Below, piece after piece: positions 24,681 to 37,300 of a stretch of DNA of 64,000 bases. The notes beneath the pieces were generated by a model. It did not search any database. It was not told the DNA's origin and worked only from the letters and a program-made list of their open reading frames with translations. Source of the stretch: Prochilodus magdalenae (Eukaryota; Chordata; Actinopteri; Characiformes; Prochilodontidae); contig JAMWET010003934.1 of assembly GCA_024036415.1 (NCBI GenBank), positions 1,057,501 to 1,121,500 on the forward strand, read 5' to 3'. The number at the start of each line of letters is the position of its first letter. The first letter of the stretch is position 1. A program made the translations under genes and the position numbers.

Positions 24681-25599
24681 TTTTATATAAGAAGGGCCTG
24701 AGTTCTGTAGGTTCTGAAGTTATTGTATTTATTAGTAACATTCTAAATTACATTTACATTTTTATTTGTTTTCTCTACAGACAGGTCTGAGCACTAGAGC
24801 CTTATTATATGACACAGTTAAGATTAATTGAAGATTAAGACTAAGATGGATATCGTGTATTGCTAATTGGTGGATTTAGTGAATTTTGCCTCATTTAACT
24901 CGAGTAGCTGAAATGTTGCTTAATAAAATGATTGATGAGGTGAATTAGAGCAGCTGCTAGGAACTGTTCTCAGGCATAGCTCAGAGGAATTGGAGAGCAC
25001 TTATTTGGACATTTACCTTGTAAGTGTCACAGTACAGCACTCTTGCTCTTGGTGATCAAGGCCTTTCTGACAGATTCGTCGATACAGATCAGTTCATACT
25101 GGAAAGAGCAGCGGGCTCATCGTCTCTGAAGTGATTTCACATTGATTTGAAACATTTCTGACAAACTTTACTGGGCGGACCATCCCACTGTTACGGATAC
25201 AACAAAACACAAAGCACTCCTGTCAATATATATGAATAATACAATTCAGCTGCAAGGAGGAATATGGTCTCATAGCAGTCACTACAGGGCTGATCTCACT
25301 CCCCTCTTTTGTAACAATCAGAAATGTTTGATTTTCTCATTCTTGCTTCACAACTTTATGGTTTGCAGCCAGACAAACCTCACCTGTACTCTAAGACGCA
25401 CCACACAACTCAACTGCAGTCCACTTGACAGACACTCATAGAGTTCTTGCAGCACAGGCTGCTGATAAAAGGCAGAAAAAAAATCAAACAATGGCCATGA
25501 TATTTTTATTTTTGCTTCATAGATCACCAAATGGATTTCTGGACAAGCATCAGTGATCTGATTGGTTCAGTTCAAATAGTCATAAAGAAGCAGTAATGT
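24681..25599. other. lin7a intron, no feature recognised
   Basis: Non-coding sequence without recognisable repeat or exon. Confidence 0.4.
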
Positions 25600-25795
25600 A
25601 CATACAACAAATTGGGATCCTGATTAAAATGGAAATAAAACAGAGTGCAATGATGTGCAAATCATTTAAAGCATATCTTTAAAGGATAACATATCTAATG
25701 TTGAAACAGAGAAATTGTATTGTGTTTAGAAAAATATATGCCCATTTTGTATTTAAAGCTGGGAACATGTTTTAATAAGGTTGGGACATGTTCAT
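25600..25795. mobile_element. Non-autonomous DNA transposon fragment, GTTGGGACA type
   Basis: Contains AATGATGTGCAAATCATTT and ends in AAGGTTGGGACATG. These resemble the terminal region of a very common teleost non-autonomous DNA transposon whose ends carry AAAAAGTTGGGAC and ATGATTTGCAAATC. Family identification is from memory. A larger relative, covering internal sequence, lies at about 58550-59165. Confidence 0.55.
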
Positions 25796-26427
25796 GTATA
25801 CCACCTTGTTTATCACCTGATAGCAAGCCAGATGGTCCTGTTTGTCTTTAGCCTGGAGCACACTCGTGTCCATGATTCCCCCGAAAAATGACCTTTTGTT
25901 TTGTCAAACACAATAAAACAGAATTTTCTTTATTTATTGACTGTAGAGAATCAAACTGATCTTTGGTGTGATGATTTAACTGAGTGTTACTTGTTTGTTT
26001 ATCCATTCTAAAACAGATTAGAATGGTATTTTTACTGTGTCAATACAAAGTTGACTGTATGACTGTAATATAATAATAATACGGTATAGAATATAATAAG
26101 TATTATTATTAATACCATAATTTCAATTAAAAATTATTTAGGTAATACATTAGTTAATGCTATATTGTATAAAATATATTATGAAATAATATTTATTTAT
26201 ATATATCATGTATAATTAATGATAATTGCAGAAGTCAAGGTAGAGTTGCAAGAAAAAATAACTGCACCCTTTGATCCAATTGTCTGGATTTCTGTATTGA
26301 TTACTAATAAAATGTGGACTGGTCATTATGTTAGAACAATTATAGACAAATACAATCAAACTAAACTAATAACACAGAAAGTTGTGCTTTTACTGTCTTT
26401 TATTGAGTACACTGGGTGCTATCTATA

Positions 26428-27070
26428 GTACATGCTAGGAAAATTAAGTGAACCACTGAGTTAATTAATTAGCTCCCAGAGCTAAATGGCAAAAGCTGTT
26501 TCAGTTTCAGTTGCAGGCACCTGGATATTAGGTGATTTTAGTTCACCTAAGATCACCTGGATCCTCCACAGTGCTTCTGAAACAAATTTACAATGCTAAA
26601 TGACAACTGTGAAGCATGGTGGAGGGAGCATCATGATTGATGATGAGGCCAGATCGCCTTACAATCATCGAGGGAACAAAAAACTTAAAGACACATCAAA
26701 ACATTTCATAAGGGAATGTAAGGGCAGCAGTCCATGACCTCAAGCTGCAGAGATTTTTGGTGTCAACAAGACAGTGACCCAAAGCACATGAGTAAATAAA
26801 AACTGAAAAATAGTTTAAAAAGAGTCCTGACCCTAATGCTATAGAGGTGCTGTGGTGTGACCCGAAGAAGTGCAGGGCCAGCAAGGCATCCCAGAAATAC
26901 TGATGAACTGAAAAATATTTAGAAAGAAGAACAGTCCAGAATTCCTCCTTAATGTTGTCCAAATCTAATTTGCAGCTACAGGGAAACGTACACGTGCAGG
27001 CAATTGCTGTTGAAGGGATCTACAGGTTATTCAAATTATGGGTTCACTTAAATTTTCCTGGCTAGCACTG
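26428..27070. mobile_element. Degenerate Tc1-like element with inverted ends
   Basis: The left end AGTACATGCTAGGAAAATTA and right end (complement) CAGTGCTAGCCAGGAAAATT are imperfect inverted repeats flanked by TA. The interior decodes in pieces as the C-terminal part of a Tc1 transposase. A QQDSDPKHMS block at about 26764-26793 is followed by SPDPNAIEVLWCD at about 26823-26860, the spacing of the last two acidic catalytic residues. Stops and the short length (643 bases against about 1.5 kb for a full Tc1) show it is dead. Confidence 0.75.
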
Positions 27071-27631
27071 TAGATGTTTACTCAATGTGCTGTAGTAGAA
27101 AGTTTGTGTTTGTCTTAGATAACGACCAGACTGCATTGCAAGAGTAACCAAGGCAGAAATCTAGGAAAGAGTTTATTTGGTAGCATGTTCTCAGTTGCAG
27201 TTATTACAGAGAATAAATGAGAGCATGCAGGCCAGCGAGCTGTGAGGAGCTGTAGAAAAATGATTTAGACAGCACTGGGCAATAAACCCAGTATGGAGGA
27301 TGAAGTGGATTTTAGTCATTTAACTTTAAAGATGATCATTACAAACATGCCATAGCCAACAGCTGCTGTGTTCAGGGTTGGCAAACAAGGGCAAGATCTT
27401 CATTGGTTGTTGTAATATTTAATGCAAATTTCTTTTGCATTAACAATATTTCTTTAAAATGCCCAATATATAGCAGTATTATAGTATTATGCAGTAGAGT
27501 GTAATGCTACTACTCCTACTAATAAAAAAAAAAACCAAGTAAAAGGGAGAAGACATTTTACTGTTAATTTTTTTTACCTGAAACTTGCCTTTTTTATGTA
27601 AATTTTTAAGATAACATGTTTTTTATTACCA

Positions 27632-27633
27632 TT

Positions 27634-27714
<81 letters not shown>
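27632..27714. repeat. Compound tetranucleotide microsatellite
   Basis: (TTTA)n at 27632-27668 changes abruptly into (GTTA)n at 27669-27714, a one-base transition spread over all later units. Confidence 0.95.
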
Positions 27715-30700
27715 ACTACTACTAAAAATAGAAAATTAAGCACTTCTTACAGAACTCCAAATAAAGTCTGATAACACTGATAACAGGGTGGTGGTACGTA
27801 GAGCAGCACTCATCCTTCACGTCACATATTTCACTTTATTCTTGGTTACTTACTCATATGACAGACTTCCTATCCCTTGTTTTGATGGACACTCTCCCTT
27901 TGCTCATTGAAGTTTGATACCTAAGTCATTGGTATAAGATCAAGAGAGTGAGTAAAGCCAGTCAGTGGTTGGTGTTAAACCATGTGCATTCTTTGTCTGG
28001 TTACCTTGTTGCTCAGCCACATGTTCTGTACTAGAACTACTCAAACCTGCAGCTGTAACTTACTGTGATGTTTATATGAGTGTTGTTATATAAGCACCTA
28101 ACAAATCAAGTAGGAAAGAGACTGCAAAGCTGTGTGATTTTAATTCTGGACTTGGATACGTTTGCCATGTTAACCAATCAGAGCTCTGTTGTTATGGTTG
28201 CTGTTCAAGCAAGCAGAACAGTTTATTTGTCTTGTGGCAGAGTCGAAAGCTTGTGCAGCAAGCAGCTCATTATAAAAGTGCAGAGGTGAGAGAACAATGC
28301 TGGACAATAGCTCAAAGGCTGATGAGCACCTTTGCACATTATAGGTGGTAAATCTCTTCGTGGTTTTTCTTTTTTTGTTAGTTTGTTTGTACACAGTTTG
28401 CTTAAGGGTTCCAGAAGTGCTTCAAAGTAGGTGTGTGAAGTTTCCACTGTGTTAAAAATCGCATACATATTTTTTCAAATCAATCCAAATTAAAGAGGCT
28501 GCAAGATCAGGGGTCTGCCTCATTAAGCACATTCATCTTTAATTAATCTCTGACTGAGTTTCCGCTTCGCTAAACCTAGTAAACACAGGTGAGATTATTC
28601 ATATGATTGTGGTTGCAAGTGGCTGCTGTGCTGTTTTTTTTTCATGTCTGGATTATACATGTGATACAGCAAATTAAACGCTGATTATTTGCAGCAGTTC
28701 ACAATTAATACCACAATTAAAGCCCTGATTGGTCCAAAAACATGTTTATGATTCATAATACTGAACCTAATCTGCCCTTCTGTTAACTAGATTATGTACT
28801 CTTTCAAGTTTCACATTGGCATCATATGCTTTGAAGAAAAACTGGTCTGGTGTTAATTGCCTTAATGAATCCCTACAGTTCAGTACTTCAGTGCTGACCT
28901 CAGTGCAGGAGGAGTGTTTACACTCAAAACAAACTGAACTCTGCACTAACCAGTATTATCTTAGTACTAAGTACTAATCGTAGTTTACTGGTAGCAGTAT
29001 GAAATAAGTGATATGTAATACATTTACACATAGTATAAGCGGTGACTGTGCATCAGTTCATGTATCGCAGTTTAAATAAAGTTTAGTGGAGAAGGACATT
29101 GGGAGAACTTTTGTCTAAACTAAGGAGTTTGAGTTGGCGGACTTCTGGTGTCCTCGAGTAGTGTAATCACTTGCTGTGAAATTTGAAGTTGAGATGACTT
29201 CTCAGTTTTTGCTGATAGTAGGAGTATGACAAGTACTTGCTGTCTGGGTTATCAATCTGTCATATTTTCCCCAATTTAGATCAAATGACATAAATCTGTC
29301 ATGAACACGGTCATCATATTTGGCACAAGCAGCCCTAGAAGAAATAATAGAAATGCTGCTTTTTGGTGTGTCTGCCTGTGCGCCTCAGATGGCAAACAAC
29401 TGGTAGAGAATACTCAGATATGGAGCATTGAAAGCAAATCCCAGTTCTTCCCAATTTTAGGCATAATTAAATGGCTGTTTAATTAAATGTAACTTAAATG
29501 TAATAAAATGTAATAATCCATAAATAAATGTAAAAAGATGTTGACCTTTTAATTAAGAGTTAAGAGTTGATTTAGAGTCAATGGTGTAAAATTCTCAGTT
29601 GAAGGGTTAGAATTGTTCACAGTGGTGGTGATAGGAACCAGATGTTTAAAGTTTCTAAAAACTGCCTCCCAGAAATGGTTATAAATATACTAAGCTGTTG
29701 TCATACTCCTACTATCAGTTGGAAACCCACCATGCTCCAAAACCTGAGAAGTCAGCTCAACTTTACTAACTTTACTACCATTTAAGAGCTTGGTATCTGT
29801 TGTCAGCGTAATAATTGCAGTATAATTCATTCAGTAATAACTTGGTGTAGATTGAAACACCAGCTAGAGACTAGAAGATACTGTGAGACATGTAAAGAAG
29901 CAGTGTACCTGAAATTAGGCCAGCACTTCTAATTCAGGGCGCTCTGGAAATACTAGTATTTTCTAATAAATGAAGAAAAAGAAAATCTGTTCTCTTAGTA
30001 TGTGTATATGTTTTAATAGGTGTATTACATTATATGACGTAGCGCATATTATGAATTAATCAGTGAGAAAGAAATCCACCAAATGTAGTAGATTACAAGA
30101 GTCTTCAGTGCTTGCCCCCCTAAAGGAGAGTTAGAATATTAAGTCTGGTGGCTGTTAGAAGGTGTGAATTGAAATCCAGAGGGGACAGGCGTCAGAAGGC
30201 TGTCACTTTAAATTCACAGCTTTAAATTCACCCTGCCTGTTTAAAATGCACGAGAGCACAGTCAGGCTGGAATGACTGTTTTTTTGGGCTCTAAAAGCTG
30301 TCTCCGCTTTAAAAAGTGCTCTGCATCACCACTGGAAAGGAGCTGTGCAGATTTCAGAGTATTTTTTAAACCAGTTTCTGACTGTCATTCTCTCGGAGAT
30401 TTTCAGGCCGTGACAGTTTTATTATGCTATCAGAAATGTTCACTTTTCGGAAGTTCAGCTGTCGCTGACTTCAAAATAGATTTCCCTTTTACACACTGCA
30501 GTGATCAGAAGGCCACTACCAACAGCAGGATTGATTCTGCTCGCTCTAAAGGTTGTGATGAGAAAGCTTCTCATTATGTTTGTGGTGTAAGTTCTCATTA
30601 AGCCAAGCACAATCTGGCGGCGGAGCTAAGTAGAAATTAATGGCCTTTTGTTGCAAAATGTAATTGGGTCCAAAATACCTCCAGCTGTAAGAAACAGTAA

Positions 30701-32460
30701 AGCAGACTGACTAGCTGTTGTGTGCTGCATTCAGCTTTTTCCTTACAGTCTACCTGCAGATCTCATATCCAGCTTTAAGGTTTTAATGTCTTTTGTAATG
30801 CTTTTTTAAAGTCAACAAAAACTTGTTTTTCTAATATTGAAATGGGAATTCCACAAATGTTTGTAATTCCTTGCTAATTCCATTGTTAAAATATAAACAA
30901 AGGCATTTAGTGTGGCTTATTCCAATGCACATTTTAGTAAAACCAGATCAAAATAGTTCACAGTGATTGTGATAGGAACCAGACGTCAAAGGAGTATAAT
31001 GCATAAAAAGTTACATAATAGAGTTATATACAGACTAATTATTTTTTAGACGTGATCATACGTGTTGTGGGATCAGATTCTGAGATGTATTATAAGGACT
31101 AACGTTAGTCTATGTCCTGAAATTGCTATGATTCTGTCTGGTTTTAGAATGTTTAGAGTGTAGCAGTCCAAGGTAGATGTCCTTCCCCATCTGTTCTTGG
31201 CTTGATATAAACCTTTATAACTCATAAAGCTGTGCTGCAGCCTTTTACACACGGAATGGCTTCCTCTTACAAAACATGACAGCTTTCTTAAAAGTTTTTT
31301 ATGTTATGAGCCTATCAGCTATTAAAAACAAAAAGGGCACATAGTAACCGTAACAGTAGTTTTAAGCTACTGCATAGGGTTAAGCTTGAGCCACTTTATT
31401 ATTTTAATGCACAGTTTATTAAACTTACTGCAAACAACTATCAAACCATATGAAAAATGCTCAGACCACGGTTAAAAAAAGTTGACAAAGACTAAATCTC
31501 TGACCAGAAACCATGCTTGTTTTCTCTGGATAAAGCAGAAGCACCAGGTAAGATGGTGTTATAACATGTGGTTTTATCCCTTTTATGTAATTATTTTAAC
31601 AAGAAGTGGTTATTAGAGCAAAGAGTACCAAATCATACCAAAAACTGCCAAACCATAGCCAAAGCCAATAACCTAATACCAAAAAGAAGTAACCATAGCT
31701 ACAACAAACAAACTATATCAAACCATGGAAATATCAAACAAACAATACCAAAAATACAGAGCCAAAGCAAGAGCAAACAAACTATACCAAAAACTGCCAA
31801 ACCACAGCATCAACCACGTTTGGTTCTGGTAAAGAACAAGATCTCTGACAAGACAGCATGTTTAATTTCTCCTGTTTAACACACAGGTGAAGTGGTGATA
31901 AAACATAACCAGCGATGCTGAAACGTGTTAATGGAAAAGCACAGCTGTATCCTCAGTCTATCAGTGTAAGAAGCCTACTGTTCATATTTATGGCTTGTAT
32001 TTTCTGTGCACTCTGAAAAGGCATTCAGATGGTAGGCCTATGATGTGAGAAAGCTTCTCTTTGATCATGTTTCTGAAAGCGCACCCCTCCCATCACGGTA
32101 ATGTAGTCAGTTGGCAAAGGCTTGGGGCACAATCAGGCAATGGTGTATCTGACTTCTAAGTCGCATCTTTAACAATGTACCTTTGGCAGCATGTCCTTGG
32201 CAACGCACTTGTGTTAAGGCCCCTTATTTCAGAGTACCAAAGTTTAAATAATTTACTTTATTAGTATCATAAATGCTGTATTAGCCAAGCTGTGACATTG
32301 TATGGTCCTCCTGTCTGTCTGCAGTGAAAAGAATTCCAATACTGGAGTACTAAAGCCAAAGTGCTACTACAAATTACATTTTGAATGAAAAATGCCTTTT
32401 CTGCCTTTTAATTTATCCTGTGTCTTTCATAAAATTACTTTTCAATACTGTTTCATTCAT
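27715..32460. other. lin7a intron, long stretch without genes
   Basis: No splice-bounded coding block seen. A low-complexity A/C-rich patch at 31620-31840 consists of degenerate CAAACCATACCAAA-like units and gives a spurious frame. The segment 30180-30680 looks less repetitive and is listed as a possible conserved element under findings. Confidence 0.4.
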
Positions 32461-32575
32461 TTGAATACGTTTACATTTATGGCCTTCTAGCTGGTGCTCT
32501 TATCCCACTTATCCAGTATTAACTTTATTACAGGGAGGTCGATGTACTGTTAGGAGTCAAATGACTCTTCTTGCT
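32461..32575. repeat. Interspersed repeat fragment (TTACATTTATGGC type)
   Basis: TTTACATTTATGGCCTTCTAG, CTCTTATCC and the following ACAGGGAGG resemble the widespread teleost repeat starting TTACATTTACGGCATTT and continuing GCTCTTATCCAGAG. Weaker fragments of it seem present near 38770 and 50530-50620. Identification is from memory. Confidence 0.45.
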
Positions 32576-32638
32576 GTAGCACAGCATAGTCACCCAGAGC
32601 AGGGTGTATATAGCCTATATATACAGTACTTATACTTA

Positions 32639-33149
32639 CAGGGGCTGGACAATGAAACTGAAACACCTGTCATTTTAGTGTGGGAGGTCTCATGGCCAAT
32701 CTTCATTAATTGCACATTGCACCAGTAATAGCAGAGTGTGAAGGTTCAGTTAGCAGGTAAGAGCACAGTTCTGCTCAAAATACTGCAATGCACACAACAT
32801 TATGGGCGACATACCAGAGTTCAAAAGAGGACAAATTGTTGGTGCACGTCTTGCTGGCGCATCTGTGACCAAGACAGCAAGTCTTTGTGATGTATCAAGA
32901 GCCACGGTATCCAGGGCAATGTCAGCATACCACCAAGAAGGACGAACCACATCCAACAGGATTAACTGTGGACGCAGGAGGAAGCTGTCTGAAAGGGATG
33001 TTCGGGTGCTAACCCGGATTGTATCCAAAAGACATAAAACCACAGCTGCCCAACTGACGCTGTATTGGCCGCAAAAGGAGGCCCTACACCATACTAATAA
33101 ATGATTGTGGTCTAAAACCAGGTGTTTCAGTTTCATTGTCCAACCCCTG
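32639..33149 (+). mobile_element. Internally deleted Tc1-like transposon with near-perfect ends
   Basis: Terminal inverted repeats of 31 bases begin CAGGGGCTGGACAATG on the left and CAGGGGTTGGACAATG (complement) on the right, with one mismatch. The element is flanked by TA at 32637-32638 and 33150-33151, the Tc1/mariner target site. At 511 bases it is about a third of a full-length element. It retains the 5' part of a transposase gene. The almost identical ends suggest relatively recent mobility. Confidence 0.92.
32802..33104 (+). pseudogene. Truncated Tc1-like transposase, DNA-binding part
   Basis: Starts MGDIPEFKRGQIVGARLAG. It contains a helix-turn-helix (about residues 23-45, with DVSRATVSRAMSAY) and a basic linker GRRRKL, then the second HTH region begins (LSERDVRVLTRIV). 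After about residue 86 the sequence jumps to what looks like the end of the element, so the whole DDE catalytic domain (about 250 residues) is missing. The retained part is uninterrupted. It cannot transpose itself. It might still bind its own ends if expressed, but no promoter is evident. Confidence 0.85.
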
Positions 33150-33507
33150 TATATATGGTTCCTGTCCATTGTACCACATGTATCACCATATTTGTTGATT
33201 TTTACTGTTGTGCATCATCTGAACACAGCAGCTGCTATTTAAACTGTGTGTAAATTTCACAATGAATGGACCAACAGAAATGGCACCAAACTGCATGAAA
33301 AAAGTCTGGTTCCATTGACTTCCGTTAACGTTAAATCCGTTTTTGCCCACTCGTGTAAAGTTACCATTTTGGAGATATGTTATAACTATGGAAATCATTA
33401 TAAAGTAGCTGTTCATTGTAGCAGTTTTTGCTTTCATTCACCTAAATGAGACGAAATCCACAGGAAAGATATAATCATTTATTACTATTTGTGCATTGTG
33501 TCCTCAG

Positions 33508-33723
33508 AGCGTGGAGGGGGAGCATCATGAGAAAGCAGTGGAGCTGCTAAAAGCCGCTAAAGACAGCGTGAAGCTGGTGGTCCGCTACACCCCGAAAGTC
33601 TTGGAAGAGATGGAGGCTCGCTTTGAGAAGCTCCGCACAGCCCGCAGGCGCCAGCAACAGCAGCTACTGATCCAGCAGCAGCAGCAGCAAAATCTTAACG
33701 CTCAGCAGAACCACATGTCGTAG
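33508..33723 (+). CDS. lin7a: lin7a last coding exon, end of PDZ and Gln-rich tail
   Basis: This 216-base exon encodes 71 residues plus [23 protein letters not shown] completes the PDZ domain, then [20 protein letters not shown] gives a helical stretch, then a Gln-rich tail ([15 protein letters not shown]) ending NHMS. The Gln tract and the QNHMS terminus mark LIN7A among the three paralogues. The acceptor is TGTCCTCAG at 33499-33507, phase 0. The stop codon is immediately followed by GTGAGG, a good splice donor, so the mRNA probably continues in a downstream 3'UTR exon. The three coding exons in the window give 165 of about 233 residues. Confidence 0.97.
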   Translation, partial: SVEGEHHEKAVELLKAAKDSVKLVVRYTPKVLEEMEARFEKLRTARRRQQQQLLIQQQQQQNLNAQQNHMS

Positions 33724-34366
33724 GTGAGGCTTTTCATTGCTTTAAAGCGATAGTTCGAAAAAGGTCAAGTCCACACAGTTTCCCTCCATACCTCAATCTT
33801 CAGTGATAAGGCAAGACAACGTTTGCTTCAAGGCTTACACGCTAGCTAAGTAGTGAAAGCTCATGCCCCACCAGTTAGCATCAAACTGCGTGCCTACATC
33901 TTCACACACTTGCATCAAATTGTGTACATAATTGCATTAGCTTATATTTATAACTTATATATGTAATGTATATAAATAGTTTATAAAAAATAAAACTTAT
34001 TTTAAATATGGTTTATAAAAGTGTTCACTGACATACATACAGTAAAAGCAATCTCAGAGGCTGAATTTAGTTCAAACTTCAGTCTGTCTTTATAGCTATC
34101 AGTGTTATACAGTGTCACAAATAAGCAAGCCGTCGTATCATATAACCAACAACTTGATACACTTTGAGACAATTTAGTAATATTGTACGCTGATTTAAGG
34201 TATGTACTCCAACACAAAACCAAAGAAGCAAACTATACACACCATTTTGTCTTGGTTGGCTGGCCACTGGCCAGATGGGGGAAATTGTGTACATTTGATT
34301 GGTTGCTGAACTATCGCTTTATTGTCCCCTGGAGGCCACGCACACAGCTGGCCCTTTTTCCCATGG

Positions 34367-34383
34367 CCAAGAGGGGGCACCAG
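34367..34383 (+). promoter_or_regulatory. CTCF-like motif
   Basis: CCAAGAGGGGGCACCAG resembles the CTCF core (CCASYAGRKGGCR), matching the AGGGGGCA part and differing at the fourth and fifth positions. It is a motif resemblance only. Confidence 0.3.
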
Positions 34384-37300
34384 AGGGTTTGCATGGTCTG
34401 GAGCCACACACTGCCAGTCACCAGAGGATTTTGAGGGGAGCATTGTGTTTGGCACAGAGTACTTTTGTTCTGAGCCTGTATTATGCAATCACACTGATCA
34501 CAATGGTTCAGCTGCAGTGAGTACTTGGCTTTGTAGGACTGATTACACTACACAGAGGGCATAGTTTTATGAGCATAATTATTGGACATTATGCCAGAGT
34601 TACCCACCTTTCAATGTGATGGGCTGAGAGGCATTGCATAGGTACCAACAGACCTCTGAAGCCATGTATCATCCTGTAGTTAGTGTCAAGCCGATATGAA
34701 GACCTCTGGGCTGCTGTTGCGTCCTGTGGTAAGCTGCAATGTTCCAAAGCTGATACATTCTGCTGTACAAACATTTTTCTCCAGCACTTCCCTGGAACTT
34801 CTGAAGTACGAGGTCGCTAAGAAGCTGAAATACAACTATTGACACATGCAGGCTACTACAGCTGCCCACTGAATTTACATCATAAGACTGCAGCCCAGCA
34901 ACCTTGAGCACATGGGGCAGTTTCCGGCTGCTGTCTGAGTATCTAGTGTTAGTATAGTAATGTGGAAGTTTAACAGTAGACTTTCTTTCATTTCAGTGTG
35001 CAGGAGTGTTAGCTTGCTTGCAGCATGTATGAAGCATTATTCATATTTTGACTGCTAAACGACAGAGGATCCAGTGACACCTGGGAGTAAATACACATGG
35101 CACAAAACCTTTCAGCTTTGAGTCATTTTAGTTTACCACAGGATGTGACAGCAGTGATTCTGGAAAATGCCATTCATTTCTGTCATAGAGAAAACCAGCA
35201 CAGACCTACTTCTAATATACGTGACACCGGCAGCAAAATGACAATCGACTTGAGAGGTCTATATGCCCCAATAATGCCACTCCGAATGTATCTTTTGAGG
35301 TGTCACTATAAACAGACCAGGGTACAAAGAATTTACAACTAACTCCTTGCTGTGATGAAAGCAACAAATATGAGCCGAGTGCAGGTTTAATGCATGCCCT
35401 CTTTCTGTATTAGTTGCCTCATGCGACTGAGGGTAAGCCCACCAGTTTCATTAAAACATGATTAACCCAGCCAAAAAACACAGATGGGACTACAGGCTAA
35501 TATACGAGGTGGAGAAAAGACAGATGTATGACGTATCCTCCATGTTTTAGGGATCTGAGATGGCAAGCCTGCCGTCTCATTGGCTTTTTGCTTGACGGCC
35601 AACTAGTGGTATTGCACAAAATTCCATATCATTGCACAATTTCCACTTCTTTCATTTTCTTCTTTAGTTCTTCTTATGCCTAGTGTTTTTTCTCCATATT
35701 GTTCATAACTGTCAGTGTGCATTAAAAAAAATTCTTACATATTATGACTATTATACAGTCAGCTGGGTACTGACCTTGTCAAGCCAGCAGTCTAATATAT
35801 ACTTGCTGTCCAGGATGGGAACCTAAATTAGTCTTTTCTATTTGCCAGTTATATACCGATATTGTGTTTAAGAGAATTATGAAAATGTTTTTTAGTGTTT
35901 ATAAACTTTCTTGTTCATCAGTTTTTTGTGTTATCTTGCAATCTGCTGAATAAATAGGAATCGTGAACCTCTAGTACCTCTAAATTGGTATGTCTTTAAC
36001 TTGTCATGGTCTTCATGTCTTCATTATTATCGTTTATAGCTGCAGGTTTACTGTCAACAAGACCCCTACAGAGCCAAATAGGAATGTTTCACATCCAACA
36101 ACTCTTAAACCTGTACTTCTCACTGTATATTGGTCATAGAGATGTCTCATTTGATGGATTTCATTGATGCATGATTGACTCATGATTTCTCCAACAAAAG
36201 AATTTAACTGCAGTTTCCGTCATCTTACATTCTGGTAAATATTTATCATTTATTTAGCATTCCATTATCATTTTAATTAGGCACAAGATGTAAACTTCCA
36301 TTCTAATTAGGGTGACCAACAAAGGTCAAACAAACAAAGCAGTGTCCTGCATATTTTGGGAAGATATGAAAAGAATATTAATAAAACTAATAAAGCCTGT
36401 GTACTTCAGGGTTAAGCTTTATCCCTATCCAGGAAACCCATTTTCTATATCCAAGAAAGAGCTATCAGTTTCAGCCAGGCCTTGTCTACAGCCACTGTTC
36501 AGTAGCATTGTGCAGACACTAAAGCAGGCAAACCCTGACCCCAGATCAGAACCCAAAAAGGACAAAATTAAACTGTAAGCCCAGCTATGATGGAAGGGAG
36601 TGCAGAATAATTTTACAGATCTCTGTTAGTATTGTATGAAGATTAAATTGCTATTAAATGACAAAAAAAATGGGCTTTCTGACTTTATGACTGACTTTGT
36701 AATCCACTTTTGTCATTGCCTGCCAGTTGATCCTATCGAAGCTACCATACTGAAATACTGGTCATGTTCATGTGTCTCTTTTAACAGATCAAAATTTCCT
36801 CAGGGTAGTTAGTGAGCATTCATTCTGGTTAGTAAAATAGATAAATTCCTCAATTCCTATCTCTGTATTAAAGAAACTGTTTATTGTTATTACTCTTTAT
36901 TGTTGGATGAACCATTATGAACCATTGTTTGTGAAATGTGTAGAAATGATTTGTTTAATCAAAGCCACATTACAATGTCACTGAAACGCAAAGTTTATTC
37001 CTATTCATGTGTTTAAAATTGTAATTCATACAAGGACAATTACAAAAATAGCTTTTTCTTAAATAATGTCCTTCGCATGTAACAATGAATGCAGCAACAG
37101 CAGCAGATATGAGAAATCATGTCATCCAGAGGCAGAAACAGCCACTTTTTTGCACTGACCTTCAAATGTTATTCCTTTGGATCTTTAGGTTGGTGGTAAA
37201 TAGAACTGAATATGGGGACAACATGGCAAGTTATGTTGCACAGCCTGTAACGTGTCCGGCATAAATCTGCTTTTCAAATGCAAACAGCATCTCGGACAAC

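Noticed and set aside
32750..33169. 139-codon minus-strand frame
   Set aside because: Antisense to the truncated Tc1 transposase on the plus strand.
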